64,000 nucleotides of DNA from Lachnospiraceae bacterium (GTDB taxonomy: Bacteria; Bacillota; Clostridia; Lachnospirales; Lachnospiraceae). Below are positions 34,681-44,201 of the stretch, in pieces (the stretch's first letter is position 1; each line of letters opens with the position of its first letter). Made by a program: the position numbers and the translations under genes. The stretch lies in the NCBI GenBank assembly GCA_014804785.1, contig JAAUZD010000054.1, positions 1-64,000 of the forward strand, given 5' to 3'. The notes beneath the pieces are model-generated. The model had not been told where the DNA came from and did not search any database. It saw only the letters and a program-made list of their open reading frames with translations.

Positions 34681-34929
34681 TTATTCATCATTCATAGTAT
34701 GCTCATTTTTACTATCACTTTTATTTATAATCTTATCTCGCCAGTTTTTATACTGACCACTGGTAATTCTATGATCTATTGGTTTTTCTGCATCTATGGG
34801 AATTGCCCAATATTTACCAAATTTTGCCGCTCCCTCAATCCGACCGTCACTACACATAATCTGAATTGTCCTTCTGTTTAAATTCCATTTTTCCGCAGTT
34901 TCAGTAACTGTCATAAATCCTGCTAACAT
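34681..34929 (-). CDS. MerR/excisionase-like helix-turn-helix protein
   Basis: An 82-residue protein. MTVTETAEKWNLNRRTIQIMCSDGRIEGAAKFGKYWAIPIDAEKP is a typical single helix-turn-helix of the excisionase/MerR class, with a charged tail ending NDE. The start is an ATG eight bases after GGAG; a second in-frame ATG lies 15 bases further on. It precedes the nuclease-like gene closely. Such small regulators often control or accompany restriction-like genes and mobile islands. Confidence 0.75.
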   Translation of the reverse strand: MLAGFMTVTETAEKWNLNRRTIQIMCSDGRIEGAAKFGKYWAIPIDAEKPIDHRITSGQYKNWRDKIINKSDSKNEHTMNDE

Positions 34930-35178
34930 TTGCAATACTCCACATAAAAGATTCATTTGTATCCATATTTATTTTATTCTCGTACGCGAAAATTATCAAT
35001 TGCTTTATTCTTCAATAAATGAAATTTAAATCATTCCTCAAAGCAGCACATAATCCTTGTGAAAAGTACAGCGCCAAGCTAAATATCAGGACGACACTCC
35101 TCCGCCGCATCCGAAAAACTGTTGTTGCGGACAACAGACTGAAAATATCTAATTTGTCGTATCATTTATCCTCCCATT

Positions 35179-35778
35179 TCAATCTAAATATACACAGCGC
35201 ACCGCATATACCCTGTTCCCGTACCGGGACAACGGAGTCAAACTATCCCGCAGCGGATCCATGCAGTAAAATGTCCCATTCTCAGCCTTTACAATTAATA
35301 CATAATGAAAATTCCCCAACCCATTCACCCGCACTCTGACAATAGGGTATTTCCCATCTTTTAAGCATTTCATCAACAGTTCGCTTGTCACTTCTGAAAA
35401 AACATCCGCCTCATATTCGCCCGTGCTCCGAAGCTTCTCCCACAAAAGGTTTCCTTCTCCGTCAAATACCTGCTGCCTGGAAAATTCTTCATTTAAGGTA
35501 TGGGGCGTATTTTCTTTTCCCGCCATGCTGACCGCCGAAGCAATACAACATACCAAACAGCCGGATCTTTCCATCGTGTACTCTGAATCCCCCAATGTCT
35601 CCTGCGCCCACCTTTCATCATCCTGCCTGTAAAATGCCACCTCATTATCAGGTATCACATCTTCGCCTGCATGCACCGTGACACTGCCCCTGAAACGCAA
35701 TATGCAAAAAGCCGCCGCCAAAGCCAAAATACATATAAAAAACACCAACAGATAAGTGTATTTCCTTTTTCTTTTCAC
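35179..35778 (-). CDS. C39-like cysteine peptidase, membrane-anchored
   Basis: A 199-residue protein from a GTG at 35778 preceded by AAGGAG; the much longer frame has no ribosome site. One N-terminal helix (TYLLVFFICILALAAAFCIL) anchors it facing outward. The peptidase-like domain has the Cys in MERSGCLVCC, a His in NFHYVLIV and an Asp in YCMDPL, the C39-like triad order. It may trim extracellular peptides. It is transcribed in the same direction as the ABC/two-component module at 35.9-40.5 kb and may be its last gene, after a 139-bp gap. Confidence 0.75.
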   Translation of the reverse strand: MKRKRKYTYLLVFFICILALAAAFCILRFRGSVTVHAGEDVIPDNEVAFYRQDDERWAQETLGDSEYTMERSGCLVCCIASAVSMAGKENTPHTLNEEFSRQQVFDGEGNLLWEKLRSTGEYEADVFSEVTSELLMKCLKDGKYPIVRVRVNGLGNFHYVLIVKAENGTFYCMDPLRDSLTPLSRYGNRVYAVRCVYLD

Positions 35779-35917
35779 TGCCGGGATTCTCCTTTCACTT
35801 CGAAAAATCTGGGAATTCTTGTAACGCAGGTGACAGAAACTGCCGCCGTGCCCTCGTCTATTGTACCAAGTCGTTGGCGCGGCGGCTAGCCCTAAATATA
35901 TAAAATCACTTTTTTCA

Positions 35918-36793
35918 TCATTTCCCCTTGTTCGTAATATAAACATAAGCATCCTCAAGCGTGGTTTCACAAGGTATGCATTTCACTTCAGGCACTTTTT
36001 CACAAAGAAGCCTCACCTGCAGCCCACCATCCACATACTGCTTTGAGGAAACATGGTATTCCCTTTCCAGTTCTCGTGCTTTAATTTCGCTGTCAACCTG
36101 ACAAAGCCAGACGTGCCCCTTTGCTTCACTCAGCAATTCCCGTATTCCGCCTGCATAAAGGAACTGTCCTTTTTTCATGACTGCAAGCTTTTGGCAGGTC
36201 GCTGCCAGATCCTCCACTACATGAGTTGAAAATAAGACGGTGCGATCCTCCGAAAAATCAACCAGCAGATTGCGGATGCGGATACGTTCTTCCGGATCCA
36301 ATCCTGTCGTAGGTTCATCTACGATCAAGACCTCCGGTTCATTTAACAGCGCCTGGACCAGCCCTGCTCTTCTTTTCATGCCGCCGGACAACTGCTTCAT
36401 TTTCTTCTTTTGATGCTCCGCCAGACTGGTCTTTTCCAAATAATAGCGGATACGTTCTTGGCAAATCTTCTTTGGGATGCCAGCCAGGTCTCCCATGTAT
36501 TCCAGGCATTCCTGCACCGTCAGATTGGGATATAAATCTATTTCCTGCGGAAGATATCCGATTTTTTTCCGAATTTTCTCATAATTACTTTCACTATACC
36601 GCATTCCGTCTATGATCACCTCACCGCCCTGAGGGGTCAGTACCGTCGTCAGCACCCGCATCAACGTCGTTTTTCCTGCTCCGTTCTCTCCTAATAAGCC
36701 AAAGATCCCTTGGGGGATTTCCAGATCAACATGATTTAATGCCGTCACCCCGTTTTTAAAAGTCACAGTCAAATCCTTTATCTCAATGCTCAT
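35918..36793 (-). CDS. ABC transporter ATPase (exporter type)
   Basis: A 291-residue ATPase. Walker A GENGAGKTT near residue 36, signature LSGGMKRR and Walker B VLIVDEPTTGLDP. The C-terminal part ends with ETTLEDAYVYI, as in peptide/lantibiotic-immunity exporters. It is the fifth gene of regulator-kinase-permease-permease-ATPase and lies four bases after the second permease. Confidence 0.9.
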   Translation of the reverse strand: MSIEIKDLTVTFKNGVTALNHVDLEIPQGIFGLLGENGAGKTTLMRVLTTVLTPQGGEVIIDGMRYSESNYEKIRKKIGYLPQEIDLYPNLTVQECLEYMGDLAGIPKKICQERIRYYLEKTSLAEHQKKKMKQLSGGMKRRAGLVQALLNEPEVLIVDEPTTGLDPEERIRIRNLLVDFSEDRTVLFSTHVVEDLAATCQKLAVMKKGQFLYAGGIRELLSEAKGHVWLCQVDSEIKARELEREYHVSSKQYVDGGLQVRLLCEKVPEVKCIPCETTLEDAYVYITNKGK

Positions 36794-36797
36794 ACGC

Positions 36798-37469
36798 CTA
36801 TCCTCTTTTCTCCACTATTTTGGGAAGCATTACCGCCATGGTGATGCTCAATAACAAACAAAGTATTTTCCCGCATGTCCAGCTCAAATCTCCATTATCC
36901 TGTGTATTTCTGAATGTATAGGAAAACACATTCCATTTCCCTAAAAGCCGCTCTCCGGCTGTCGAATATGTCACAATCCATAGAACCAGACAAAATCCCA
37001 TTCCCACCCACATGCTGCGAAACAGACAGGACAAAGTGTGAGATAAAATCCCCCAGAAATTCAACGTCACTGCAATGGCTGCTGTATATATAAGCAGCAT
37101 TCTCAATTCATCCTCTATCTGTAAGGACGGTCCATAAAAGGGACGCGGTTTCTGAATCATATAAAACATTCCATAACCTGCGACAGCAAGAATCAGCAGA
37201 TAGATTTCCTGTATCACCATCCTCTTAAGCATAGAACCCATTCTGCTCTTCATGGGGTATAGACGTTCTACTTCCGATCTTTTGCTGATGATTTCCTGTA
37301 CGTAGGTATCCGCACAAAGAACTGCTGCCAACGCTGCCATCGGTGCTTCCAATGCAATTCCTATTTCATCCGTCAGACTTACTCCCCGAACCACGCTCAA
37401 AACTGCCACAAAAAAGACCGAATATGCTATTTTATAAAAAGGCAGGCAGATTTTGATTTCTTTGTCCAC
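36798..37469 (-). CDS. ABC transporter membrane subunit 2
   Basis: About 223 residues from a GTG at 37469 that overlaps the upstream stop (TAGTG) and follows AGGAGG by seven bases. There are six hydrophobic segments and no recognised motif. Membership of the exporter is inferred from its position between permease 1 and the ATPase. Confidence 0.75.
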   Translation of the reverse strand: MDKEIKICLPFYKIAYSVFFVAVLSVVRGVSLTDEIGIALEAPMAALAAVLCADTYVQEIISKRSEVERLYPMKSRMGSMLKRMVIQEIYLLILAVAGYGMFYMIQKPRPFYGPSLQIEDELRMLLIYTAAIAVTLNFWGILSHTLSCLFRSMWVGMGFCLVLWIVTYSTAGERLLGKWNVFSYTFRNTQDNGDLSWTCGKILCLLLSITMAVMLPKIVEKRG

Positions 37470-38542
37470 TATATCCGCCTCCTTTTCCACAACTGTACAC
37501 AAATCAGGATAATTCCTGCGGATGCCAGTATCAGAAAACTCTGATTAAGCAGTGCCATAGGAGGCGGTGTTGTATCAAAAAGCGTTCCGGGAAACCGCAC
37601 CATAATTGCAAGCGGCCTGCCATAATAACCATACACGCCTTCCGCATTCCTGCTGCCCATATTGGAATACACCATATAAAGAACCAGAAGCGGCACCGCA
37701 GGGAGCGGGTTTTTGAACACCAGCGAAATCAGCCCATATACACATACAATCATCAGCATATTCGGCAGAATATAAAGACAGCCTGCTATGGCAAAATCAA
37801 TCCATCTCACTTCAAATCCACTGCTTCTCGTGCAGATACAACATGCCATCCAAAACACCAGACTTAAAATCACAAGTACGATCAGACAAACCGAAAATCC
37901 TCCTGCTATTTTTCCGGTCACGTAACTTCCTGCACTGATCGCCTTCGTGTGTAAAAGTTCATAAGTATTTTTCCTCGTGTCCTGCATAAACAGCACCGCC
38001 AGCATGACTGTCGCAAAAAAAGCCATGAACAGTCCGGCAAAATCTGCAAATTTTTTAGAAAAATAATACGAAAAACTTTTCTTTTGCAACTTGCTTTCAA
38101 TGTAAGAATTTACCTCTTCTTTGGTCCCCTTACGATATTGGGTACACCCATAAGTAAAAATCGCACCATAAAAATGATATTCCTTTTCAAGATACCCGCA
38201 GGCCTCCCCGATATCCATTCCCTCCATTTCCCTGATGACCGCTTCTGCTTCCGCCTGATCCATCAAAAACTTCGAAACGAAGACCTCACAAATCTGCTTC
38301 TCCCAGAGTTCCCGTCTTTGCTCCTCGCTTGAAGGCACATAACCATCATGGACATCTGCATCAGGTACTGTTTCCGGGTAATCCCGTGCCAGTTCGTCCA
38401 GTTCGTCCTGGGAAGATACATAATGAACATTCAGGTAGGGTTTAAGATTCATAAACACCCCGGCTGCCACCAGCACCACGCCTATCCAGAATAACGGTCT
38501 TTTCAGATAATTCTTAATCTCCCTTTTCATAATTGCCTTCAT
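37469..38542 (-). CDS. ABC-2 type permease subunit 1
   Basis: A 357-residue membrane protein. The first helix is KREIKNYLKRPLFWIGVVLVAAGVF. A large soluble domain of about 130 residues follows, rich in Glu and Asp, then five or six more helices with TRKNTYELLHTKAISAGSYVTGKI at the cytosolic coupling region. GAGGAG precedes the ATG. The exposed acidic domain could bind a cationic peptide. Confidence 0.85.
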   Translation of the reverse strand: MKAIMKREIKNYLKRPLFWIGVVLVAAGVFMNLKPYLNVHYVSSQDELDELARDYPETVPDADVHDGYVPSSEEQRRELWEKQICEVFVSKFLMDQAEAEAVIREMEGMDIGEACGYLEKEYHFYGAIFTYGCTQYRKGTKEEVNSYIESKLQKKSFSYYFSKKFADFAGLFMAFFATVMLAVLFMQDTRKNTYELLHTKAISAGSYVTGKIAGGFSVCLIVLVILSLVFWMACCICTRSSGFEVRWIDFAIAGCLYILPNMLMIVCVYGLISLVFKNPLPAVPLLVLYMVYSNMGSRNAEGVYGYYGRPLAIMVRFPGTLFDTTPPPMALLNQSFLILASAGIILICVQLWKRRRI

Positions 38543-38584
38543 ACAAATCTCCTCTTTTCATTGATGACTTTATTTTAAAAACCA

Positions 38585-38633
38585 AATCACAACAAAAAGA
38601 CAACAAACGCCGGACTGTCTACACAATCCGGCG
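38585..38633 (-). terminator. Terminator overlapping the kinase stop codon
   Basis: On the minus strand CGCCGGA and TCCGGCG form a seven-base GC-rich stem. It starts before the TAG of the kinase gene and is followed by a T-rich stretch. It lies between the kinase and permease genes and may reduce read-through into the transporter genes. Confidence 0.6.
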
Positions 38634-39809
38634 AAATATCGCTGTTACCACAGCTCCTTTTGTTTCTCCATTTTCCAGCAGCAGGTTTCCCCCATGTTTT
38701 TCGCAGTACAGTCTGCTGATATACATCCCCATACCCGCATGTTTCAGACTGTCTTTCATATTTTGCTGATGAAACCTTTCTGTAACCTTAAAATCCTCCT
38801 CCTCAAAACCATTCCCGTCGTCTCTTACACATACCCTCAGTTCGGAATATGTTACATTAATTTTAATATCCACCTTCTCTTTTGCATACCGTAAAGCGTT
38901 GGACAGTAAATTTTCCGCCACCTCCAGAATCACTTCCTTATCTCCCCTGAAACTCTCTGATGATCCAGCTACATCTAAGACCACATGCTTCTCTTTATCC
39001 ACTCCCAATACGGCAAGTTCCGCCTGAATATCGTTCTTCAATTCTTCCGCTGTCATCTGACTGAATCGAAACTTTCTCTGTTCAAGGCTGCTCATTTTAC
39101 GCATGGTCTCTACAAAAGTATCCATGCGTTCAATCTGTTTCATGCTTTCCGACACCATTTCCATCGCCTTTGGCGTATCGATGGTTCCATCAGGCAGGAA
39201 ATCTATCAGCATTTCCTGATACCCTTTAAGAACCGACAAAGGCGAGCGGATGTCATGTGAAATCGCCGCCCGGAGTGCTCTTTCCTCCTCAATCATTTTC
39301 CACATTTCCTGATTATTACGTGCAAGTTGTCCCCGCATTCTCTCAAATTCCTGGCATAAACGCCCCATTTCATCCTGATTTTCATAAGCAATCTGAAAGT
39401 CTAAGTCATTTTGGGCAATTCTGCCCGACGCCTGTTCCAATTCCGCAAGCGGGATTTTCAATTTATGTCTATAAAAAAGAATAACTGACACACAACTTCC
39501 CATGACGGATAAAATCAAAATCGTATAGGTCTGCAGAAAATCGCACAACTCAGATATTTCAAGATCCATTCTGCTCATATCCATGGACGGCGGTCTGGGA
39601 ATCTCTGCTCTGTAATAAGGAATTTCCTCTTCTTCTCCGTTCACTGCCCTAAAATATATATCTTGGTCCACATATTTCCACCAGATTTGTTCCTGTTTGC
39701 GTGAAGCGATTTTCACAATCACAGCCGATAATAAAAAACTACACACCAGGCTGACCGCCATATACAGGATAATCGTTTTTTTGACGGAAAGATTTCTTAT
39801 TTTATCCAC
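38619..39809 (-). CDS. Sensor histidine kinase
   Basis: A kinase of about 396 residues. I prefer the GTG at 39809 (VDKIRNLSVKKTIIL), preceded by a purine-rich GGGGGATGGGA; an ATG at 39827 is the alternative. Two membrane helices bracket an extracellular segment of about 70 residues. A HAMP-like linker is followed by the H-box ISHDIRSPLSVLKGY, N-box NLLSNALRYA and G-box GMGMYISRLY. It overlaps the regulator gene end. Confidence 0.9.
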   Translation of the reverse strand: MDKIRNLSVKKTIILYMAVSLVCSFLLSAVIVKIASRKQEQIWWKYVDQDIYFRAVNGEEEEIPYYRAEIPRPPSMDMSRMDLEISELCDFLQTYTILILSVMGSCVSVILFYRHKLKIPLAELEQASGRIAQNDLDFQIAYENQDEMGRLCQEFERMRGQLARNNQEMWKMIEEERALRAAISHDIRSPLSVLKGYQEMLIDFLPDGTIDTPKAMEMVSESMKQIERMDTFVETMRKMSSLEQRKFRFSQMTAEELKNDIQAELAVLGVDKEKHVVLDVAGSSESFRGDKEVILEVAENLLSNALRYAKEKVDIKINVTYSELRVCVRDDGNGFEEEDFKVTERFHQQNMKDSLKHAGMGMYISRLYCEKHGGNLLLENGETKGAVVTAIFRRIV

Positions 39810-40471
39810 CGGTATCCCATCCCCCATACTGTTTCGATATACTCTGTCTCTGTCCATTCGCCAATTTTCTTTCTGATTCTCCGCACCAATTCTGTAATTA
39901 CCCTACTGTCGCCTTCTGCATCGTAACCGCAGACCTTCTCATAAATTCTTTCTTTGTCAAAAACGATTCCCGGATTCATAGATAAAAACTCAATAATTTC
40001 ATATTCCAGCTTTGTAAGTTCCAGATACGTTTCTCCAATCTGCACTGTTTTTGCCGAATAGTCAATGGAAAGTTCACTAAAGAAACGATACTTTGTCTTT
40101 ACTTTGCGGCGTTCCTCCCGTTTGAGATGCGCCCCAATCCTTGCTTCCAGCTCTTTTAAGCTAAAAGGCTTTAAGATATAATCATCACCGCCGGACAAAA
40201 GACCGTTCACCCGATCCTGCTCCTCCACCTTTGCAGTCAGAAACAAAATAGGACACATCACCTTATCTCTGATCATGCGGCAGAGCTCTATTCCGTCAAT
40301 CTGCGGCATATTTACGTCCAACAAGATAATGTCAGGTCCCTGCTGCGCTTGTTTTAATCCGTCCGCTCCATTCTCCGCCGTAATAACAACATACCCTCTA
40401 ATCTCGAAATAACTTTTCAGCATTTTCAATAATTCTGTATCGTCATCCACAATCAATATCTTATAGCCCAC
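39797..40471 (-). CDS. OmpR-family response regulator
   Basis: A 224-residue regulator: ILIVDDD, the phospho-acceptor in IILLDVNMPQIDG, LKPFSLKELEARI and a winged helix ending YIETVWGMGYRWIK. It heads the operon with the kinase, two permeases, an ATPase and probably the C39-like peptidase. It probably regulates that operon in response to an extracellular peptide or envelope stress. Confidence 0.92.
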   Translation of the reverse strand: MGYKILIVDDDTELLKMLKSYFEIRGYVVITAENGADGLKQAQQGPDIILLDVNMPQIDGIELCRMIRDKVMCPILFLTAKVEEQDRVNGLLSGGDDYILKPFSLKELEARIGAHLKREERRKVKTKYRFFSELSIDYSAKTVQIGETYLELTKLEYEIIEFLSMNPGIVFDKERIYEKVCGYDAEGDSRVITELVRRIRKKIGEWTETEYIETVWGMGYRWIK

Positions 40472-40500
40472 GTTATATTCCTCTTCCTCAGCTATTCAGC

Positions 40501-40529
40501 ATTCACATCAACATTTACACAAGTTTACA
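40501..40529 (-). promoter_or_regulatory. Direct repeats upstream of the response regulator
   Basis: On the minus strand TGTAAAC, TGTAAAT and TGTGAAT follow one another at 10-12-base spacing in the gap before the regulator at 40471. They resemble an OmpR-type binding site for autoregulation. The first repeat overlaps the end of the preceding permease gene. Confidence 0.35.
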
Positions 40530-42705
40530 TTATATTATCATCTCGCAAAGCATCCGCCAACCTACATTTAAGCATCCTCTTTCCGCCTATGCAATAGGCC
40601 AATCCAACAAATAACAAAATAGCTAAAATGAATACCGTAATCGGTACAATCGGCGCTTTCACCAAAAACTCCATCGGATCTAAATAACTTGCTGTAATCA
40701 TAAACGCCACAACTGCCGCCGTCAGCGGCAAAGTAATAAGAATAGGGCGCCCTGCTATCACCAGCGCTTCAATGGCAAACATTTTCCGTATACCTTCCGG
40801 AGTCATTCCAACAGACATATACCTGGCAAATTCCCGTTTCCTCTGGCGCAAAAATCCCAGCGTATTAGAAAACACATTTGCAATGCCTATAACAGCAAGC
40901 AAGGAACAAAATGCTCCTAATATCAACATAAAGCCTTTTCTCATATTATCATCGGTCACTTTCTCTTGAATACGGTTTTCGATCTCTACCATATATTCCT
41001 GACGAATCGTTTGCGAAATCTCAGCTTGCAGCTCATTCAATTCGGCAAGCGTCACCTCATCTTCTCCTAATATCCGAATATAAGTATCGGATTCTGCATT
41101 ACCGATTTGCTCAGATATTTGGCTCCATACAGATAGAGGAATAAACTGCACCAACGCATAGTTATCATATTCTTCTCTCAAAACCGGTGTTTCCTGTGTA
41201 TAGCCGAGCACTGAAATTTCCGCTGAATTTTCCGTTTGTCCGGCATTGTGCAAAATGATCGTATCTTGATTTTCTTTTATAAACGGGATATATTCCTTAT
41301 ATCGAAAATTGCTGTTTATACTATCCCAAATCCTGTTTAATATAATACTTCCGCCATTTTCCGGATCAATGCCGATCTGTTCGCAATATTCCTCAAATCC
41401 TTTATCGTCCATAATTACAATAGGGGCTTTTATGGTCACAGAATTTCCCGCTACAGCTTCCAGACCGCCCAACCCACGCAATTCGTCACTCATGTTTATT
41501 TCCGACACAAAACATATAGCATTTGCCTTTTGGTATGCAACACTGCTCCGGACACCTTGCAGGTTTCTGATTTCTTCCTCCTGCTCCCAATCCTCTATCC
41601 CAGTATCATTTATCGTCACCATCACATCCCATGCGTCCTGATACCTTTCAAAATAAGTATGATTCGTGCTGATTCCTGCAAGCGTGAAAAAACAAAGCAT
41701 AACTGTAAACCCTAAAAAAGAAAGAGTCAAAGACAAAGTAGAAGTCCGAAGTGCTTTTCTTTGTGCTTTCAGCGCATTTCCAGCCAGTTCTCCCTCCATA
41801 CCAAACAGTAAGAACAAAATAGGAGAATGCTTCTTCTTTCTCAAACAAAGTTCATCTGTATTGCGTATTGCCTGGAGCGGTGTCAGCTTACTCAATTTCC
41901 TTGCCGGCAGCCATGCGGAAATAAGTACGGTCAAAACCGAAGCCAGAATTGTACATGCAAACACCAGCGGATGATATTGAAAAACCGCCTCATGCCGTCC
42001 GCCCATTTCTATTGCAATCAAATTCATCGCCTGCATCACACCGAAACCGAGCGCAATCCCAATGAAACTTCCAAGCAGAATCGGTATCATACAAAGCGCC
42101 GCTGCCTCCTGCATCAGGCAAGTAAGAATCTGTTTCGGCGCAGCCCCAATACTGGAAAAAATCCCAAACTGATGAATCCTTGCGTTCATAGATACAGCAA
42201 AAGAGTTATGAATAATCAAAATCAGTGAAGCTGATACAACAAGCAATAAAGCCAGGTAAAATGCCATCAAAAGCGGTGGGTTCGTATCTTGCGGGTCGTG
42301 AATCATATATCTGGATAAAAGCAATTCGTGATAGGATGCTGCGTTGTCCTCTAATCCCAATTTCCCGGTAATCAAAGGCATGTCGCGATAAATGGTTCTC
42401 ATGTTTTGAAAATAAACATCAACTACGACTTTTGATCCTTCCGATAACATTTCATTGATTACGGCATTTTCTACATTTGCAAAATTATTTATGACATCCA
42501 AATCATTTTCGTCTATCTCCCCAGTTATACGCCCCTGCCATTCTCCTTCCTCCAAAGCAATTTTTTCAATTTCATATATCCAGAAATTGTAGGACAGACT
42601 GCACAGCAGTGATAAGAACAACGCAGAAATGAATGCAGCTACCATGATAGATATGCTGGAAGCTCTGTTTTTTCTGATAAAACTCGTCGAATAATCTCTC
42701 CACAT
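40525..42705 (-). CDS. FtsX-family ABC permease
   Basis: A permease of about 726 residues with the FtsX/MacB-like layout. One helix, a soluble domain, three helices (SMNARIHQFGIFSSIGAAPKQIL coupling region) and a mid-protein helix come first. A long extracellular domain follows, then three C-terminal helices with LRQRKREFARYMSVGMTPEGIRKM. The ATG at 42705 directly follows the ATPase stop and has a GGGGTGAG site; the longer frame overlaps the ATPase. With its ATPase it should export or detoxify an antimicrobial peptide or lipid. Confidence 0.9.
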   Translation of the reverse strand: MWRDYSTSFIRKNRASSISIMVAAFISALFLSLLCSLSYNFWIYEIEKIALEEGEWQGRITGEIDENDLDVINNFANVENAVINEMLSEGSKVVVDVYFQNMRTIYRDMPLITGKLGLEDNAASYHELLLSRYMIHDPQDTNPPLLMAFYLALLLVVSASLILIIHNSFAVSMNARIHQFGIFSSIGAAPKQILTCLMQEAAALCMIPILLGSFIGIALGFGVMQAMNLIAIEMGGRHEAVFQYHPLVFACTILASVLTVLISAWLPARKLSKLTPLQAIRNTDELCLRKKKHSPILFLLFGMEGELAGNALKAQRKALRTSTLSLTLSFLGFTVMLCFFTLAGISTNHTYFERYQDAWDVMVTINDTGIEDWEQEEEIRNLQGVRSSVAYQKANAICFVSEINMSDELRGLGGLEAVAGNSVTIKAPIVIMDDKGFEEYCEQIGIDPENGGSIILNRIWDSINSNFRYKEYIPFIKENQDTIILHNAGQTENSAEISVLGYTQETPVLREEYDNYALVQFIPLSVWSQISEQIGNAESDTYIRILGEDEVTLAELNELQAEISQTIRQEYMVEIENRIQEKVTDDNMRKGFMLILGAFCSLLAVIGIANVFSNTLGFLRQRKREFARYMSVGMTPEGIRKMFAIEALVIAGRPILITLPLTAAVVAFMITASYLDPMEFLVKAPIVPITVFILAILLFVGLAYCIGGKRMLKCRLADALRDDNIM

Positions 42706-42706
42706 T

Positions 42707-43390
42707 CTACTCACCCCGTTTCTGATCGCTGATAATACGTCCATCCTCTACGGTCACAACGCGGTCTGCTTCTAATGCAATTTTTTCATCATGAGTAATG
42801 AGTAAGATCGTCTGGTTCAAATTGCGGTTAGACAATTTCAGCATATCAATAATCTCTCCTCGATTTTTCTGATCGAGATTACCGGTAGGTTCATCTGCCA
42901 GCAGAAGTGCCGGACGATAGATCAACGATCTGGCTATCGCTGCCCGCTGCTGCTGCCCACCCGATAATTGGTTCGGAAGAAATTCCAGCTTGTCCGCAAT
43001 TCCTAATGAAGTTACCACCTGCTCGAAATATTCCTGATTTGGCTTTCTTTTATCCAACAAAAGCGGCATTAGAATATTTTTCTCAATTGTAAGAGTTGGA
43101 ATCAAATTATAAAATTGGTAAACCAGCCCTACCTTTCTGCGTCTAAAGACTGCTGCCTGTGTCCGGTTCATTGTAGAAGTATCGATTCCATCTACCACAA
43201 CCTTTCCCTCTGTCGGCTTATCCACGCTGCCAAGGATATGCAGCAGCGTAGATTTTCCGGAACCTGACGCCCCTACAATCGCAACAAACTCGCCTTTTTC
43301 AACGGACAGGTCAATCCGGTCTAACGCAATCACCTGATTTTCGCCAGAACCGTATACCTTTCTGACACCGTCACATTTTAATATTTCCAT
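42707..43390 (-). CDS. ABC transporter ATPase (LolD/MacB/BceA type)
   Basis: A 227-residue ATPase. Walker A GASGSGKST near residue 40, FYNLIPTLTIEKNI (Q-loop region), signature LSGGQQQR and Walker B LLLADEPTGNLD. The short length and the VYQFYNL motif mark the FtsX-permease partner class. It is transcribed behind the two-component genes at 43.5-45.3 kb. Confidence 0.93.
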   Translation of the reverse strand: MEILKCDGVRKVYGSGENQVIALDRIDLSVEKGEFVAIVGASGSGKSTLLHILGSVDKPTEGKVVVDGIDTSTMNRTQAAVFRRRKVGLVYQFYNLIPTLTIEKNILMPLLLDKRKPNQEYFEQVVTSLGIADKLEFLPNQLSGGQQQRAAIARSLIYRPALLLADEPTGNLDQKNRGEIIDMLKLSNRNLNQTILLITHDEKIALEADRVVTVEDGRIISDQKRGE

Positions 43391-43457
43391 GTCATCCTCT
43401 CCTTCCTGTTATGAACTGATATGTTCAGTACACATTATAACAACGGAAAGTGACATC

Positions 43458-44201
43458 TCAGTGACTGTAAACTCTTATTTCAAAACAAGCCCCTCCCTCC
43501 GGCAGGTTACGGGCGGTAATATTGCCATTCTGCAGTTCAAAAATCGATTTCGCCAGAGAAAGTCCAATTCCTATTCCATTGGGCACAGCCCTTTTACCAC
43601 GATAAAACCTCTCAAAAAGATGAGGAATGTCCTCCGGGCAGAATCCCTCGCCCTCATCCCATATTAAAACTTCCACATAAAGCGGATTGTATGAATAATC
43701 ACAATGAATCGTTCCGCCCTGGGGCGAATGCTCCATGCAATTTTTCATCAGATTAATCAGCGCTTCCATTGTCCATTCCAAATCTCCCATTATCTCGACG
43801 CACCCTTTATCCGGAATAGATACAGAAATATTTTCTTTTACCAACAGATCGCTCAAATTTTCCGCCGCCAGGTTCAGAGCCGTATAAATATCAACCTCCC
43901 CACGCTCCAGCAGTAAGGTTCCAGAATCAATTTTTGAGAGTGTGAGCAAGGCTTCTTCCAGTCTCCCCAACCTCTCCAACTGTCCTTTAATCTGCTGCGC
44001 ATAAATATTAGGTGTCGACTTTTCCATAAGCTGCAAAGAAAGAAAAGCTGCTGTAATGGGTGTTTTCAACTGATGTGCGATATTCGCCAGATTATCCGCA
44101 AAATTTATCTTCGCTTTTACCGCCCGCTCCCTTGTCTGATAAAGCTCTGTCACCGTCTTATACATTTCGTCCTGAAGATGTGAAAATTCATTCTCTTTCA
44201 T
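43458..44201 (-). CDS. Histidine kinase, catalytic half (downstream of in-frame stop)
   Basis: A 247-residue product with no membrane helix. It has the H-box NIAHQLKTPITAAFLS, N-box MEALINLMKNCMEHS and G-box NGIGIGLSLAKSIFELQNG. It begins MKENEFSHLQDEMYKTVTELYQ at the codon right after a TAA that ends the sensor half, in the same frame. In related kinases this linker is continuous, so one nonsense change has split the gene. If translation restarts at this ATG, a cytosolic kinase lacking its sensor could be made. I see no strong ribosome site before it. Confidence 0.8.
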   Translation of the reverse strand: MKENEFSHLQDEMYKTVTELYQTRERAVKAKINFADNLANIAHQLKTPITAAFLSLQLMEKSTPNIYAQQIKGQLERLGRLEEALLTLSKIDSGTLLLERGEVDIYTALNLAAENLSDLLVKENISVSIPDKGCVEIMGDLEWTMEALINLMKNCMEHSPQGGTIHCDYSYNPLYVEVLIWDEGEGFCPEDIPHLFERFYRGKRAVPNGIGIGLSLAKSIFELQNGNITARNLPEGGACFEIRVYSH

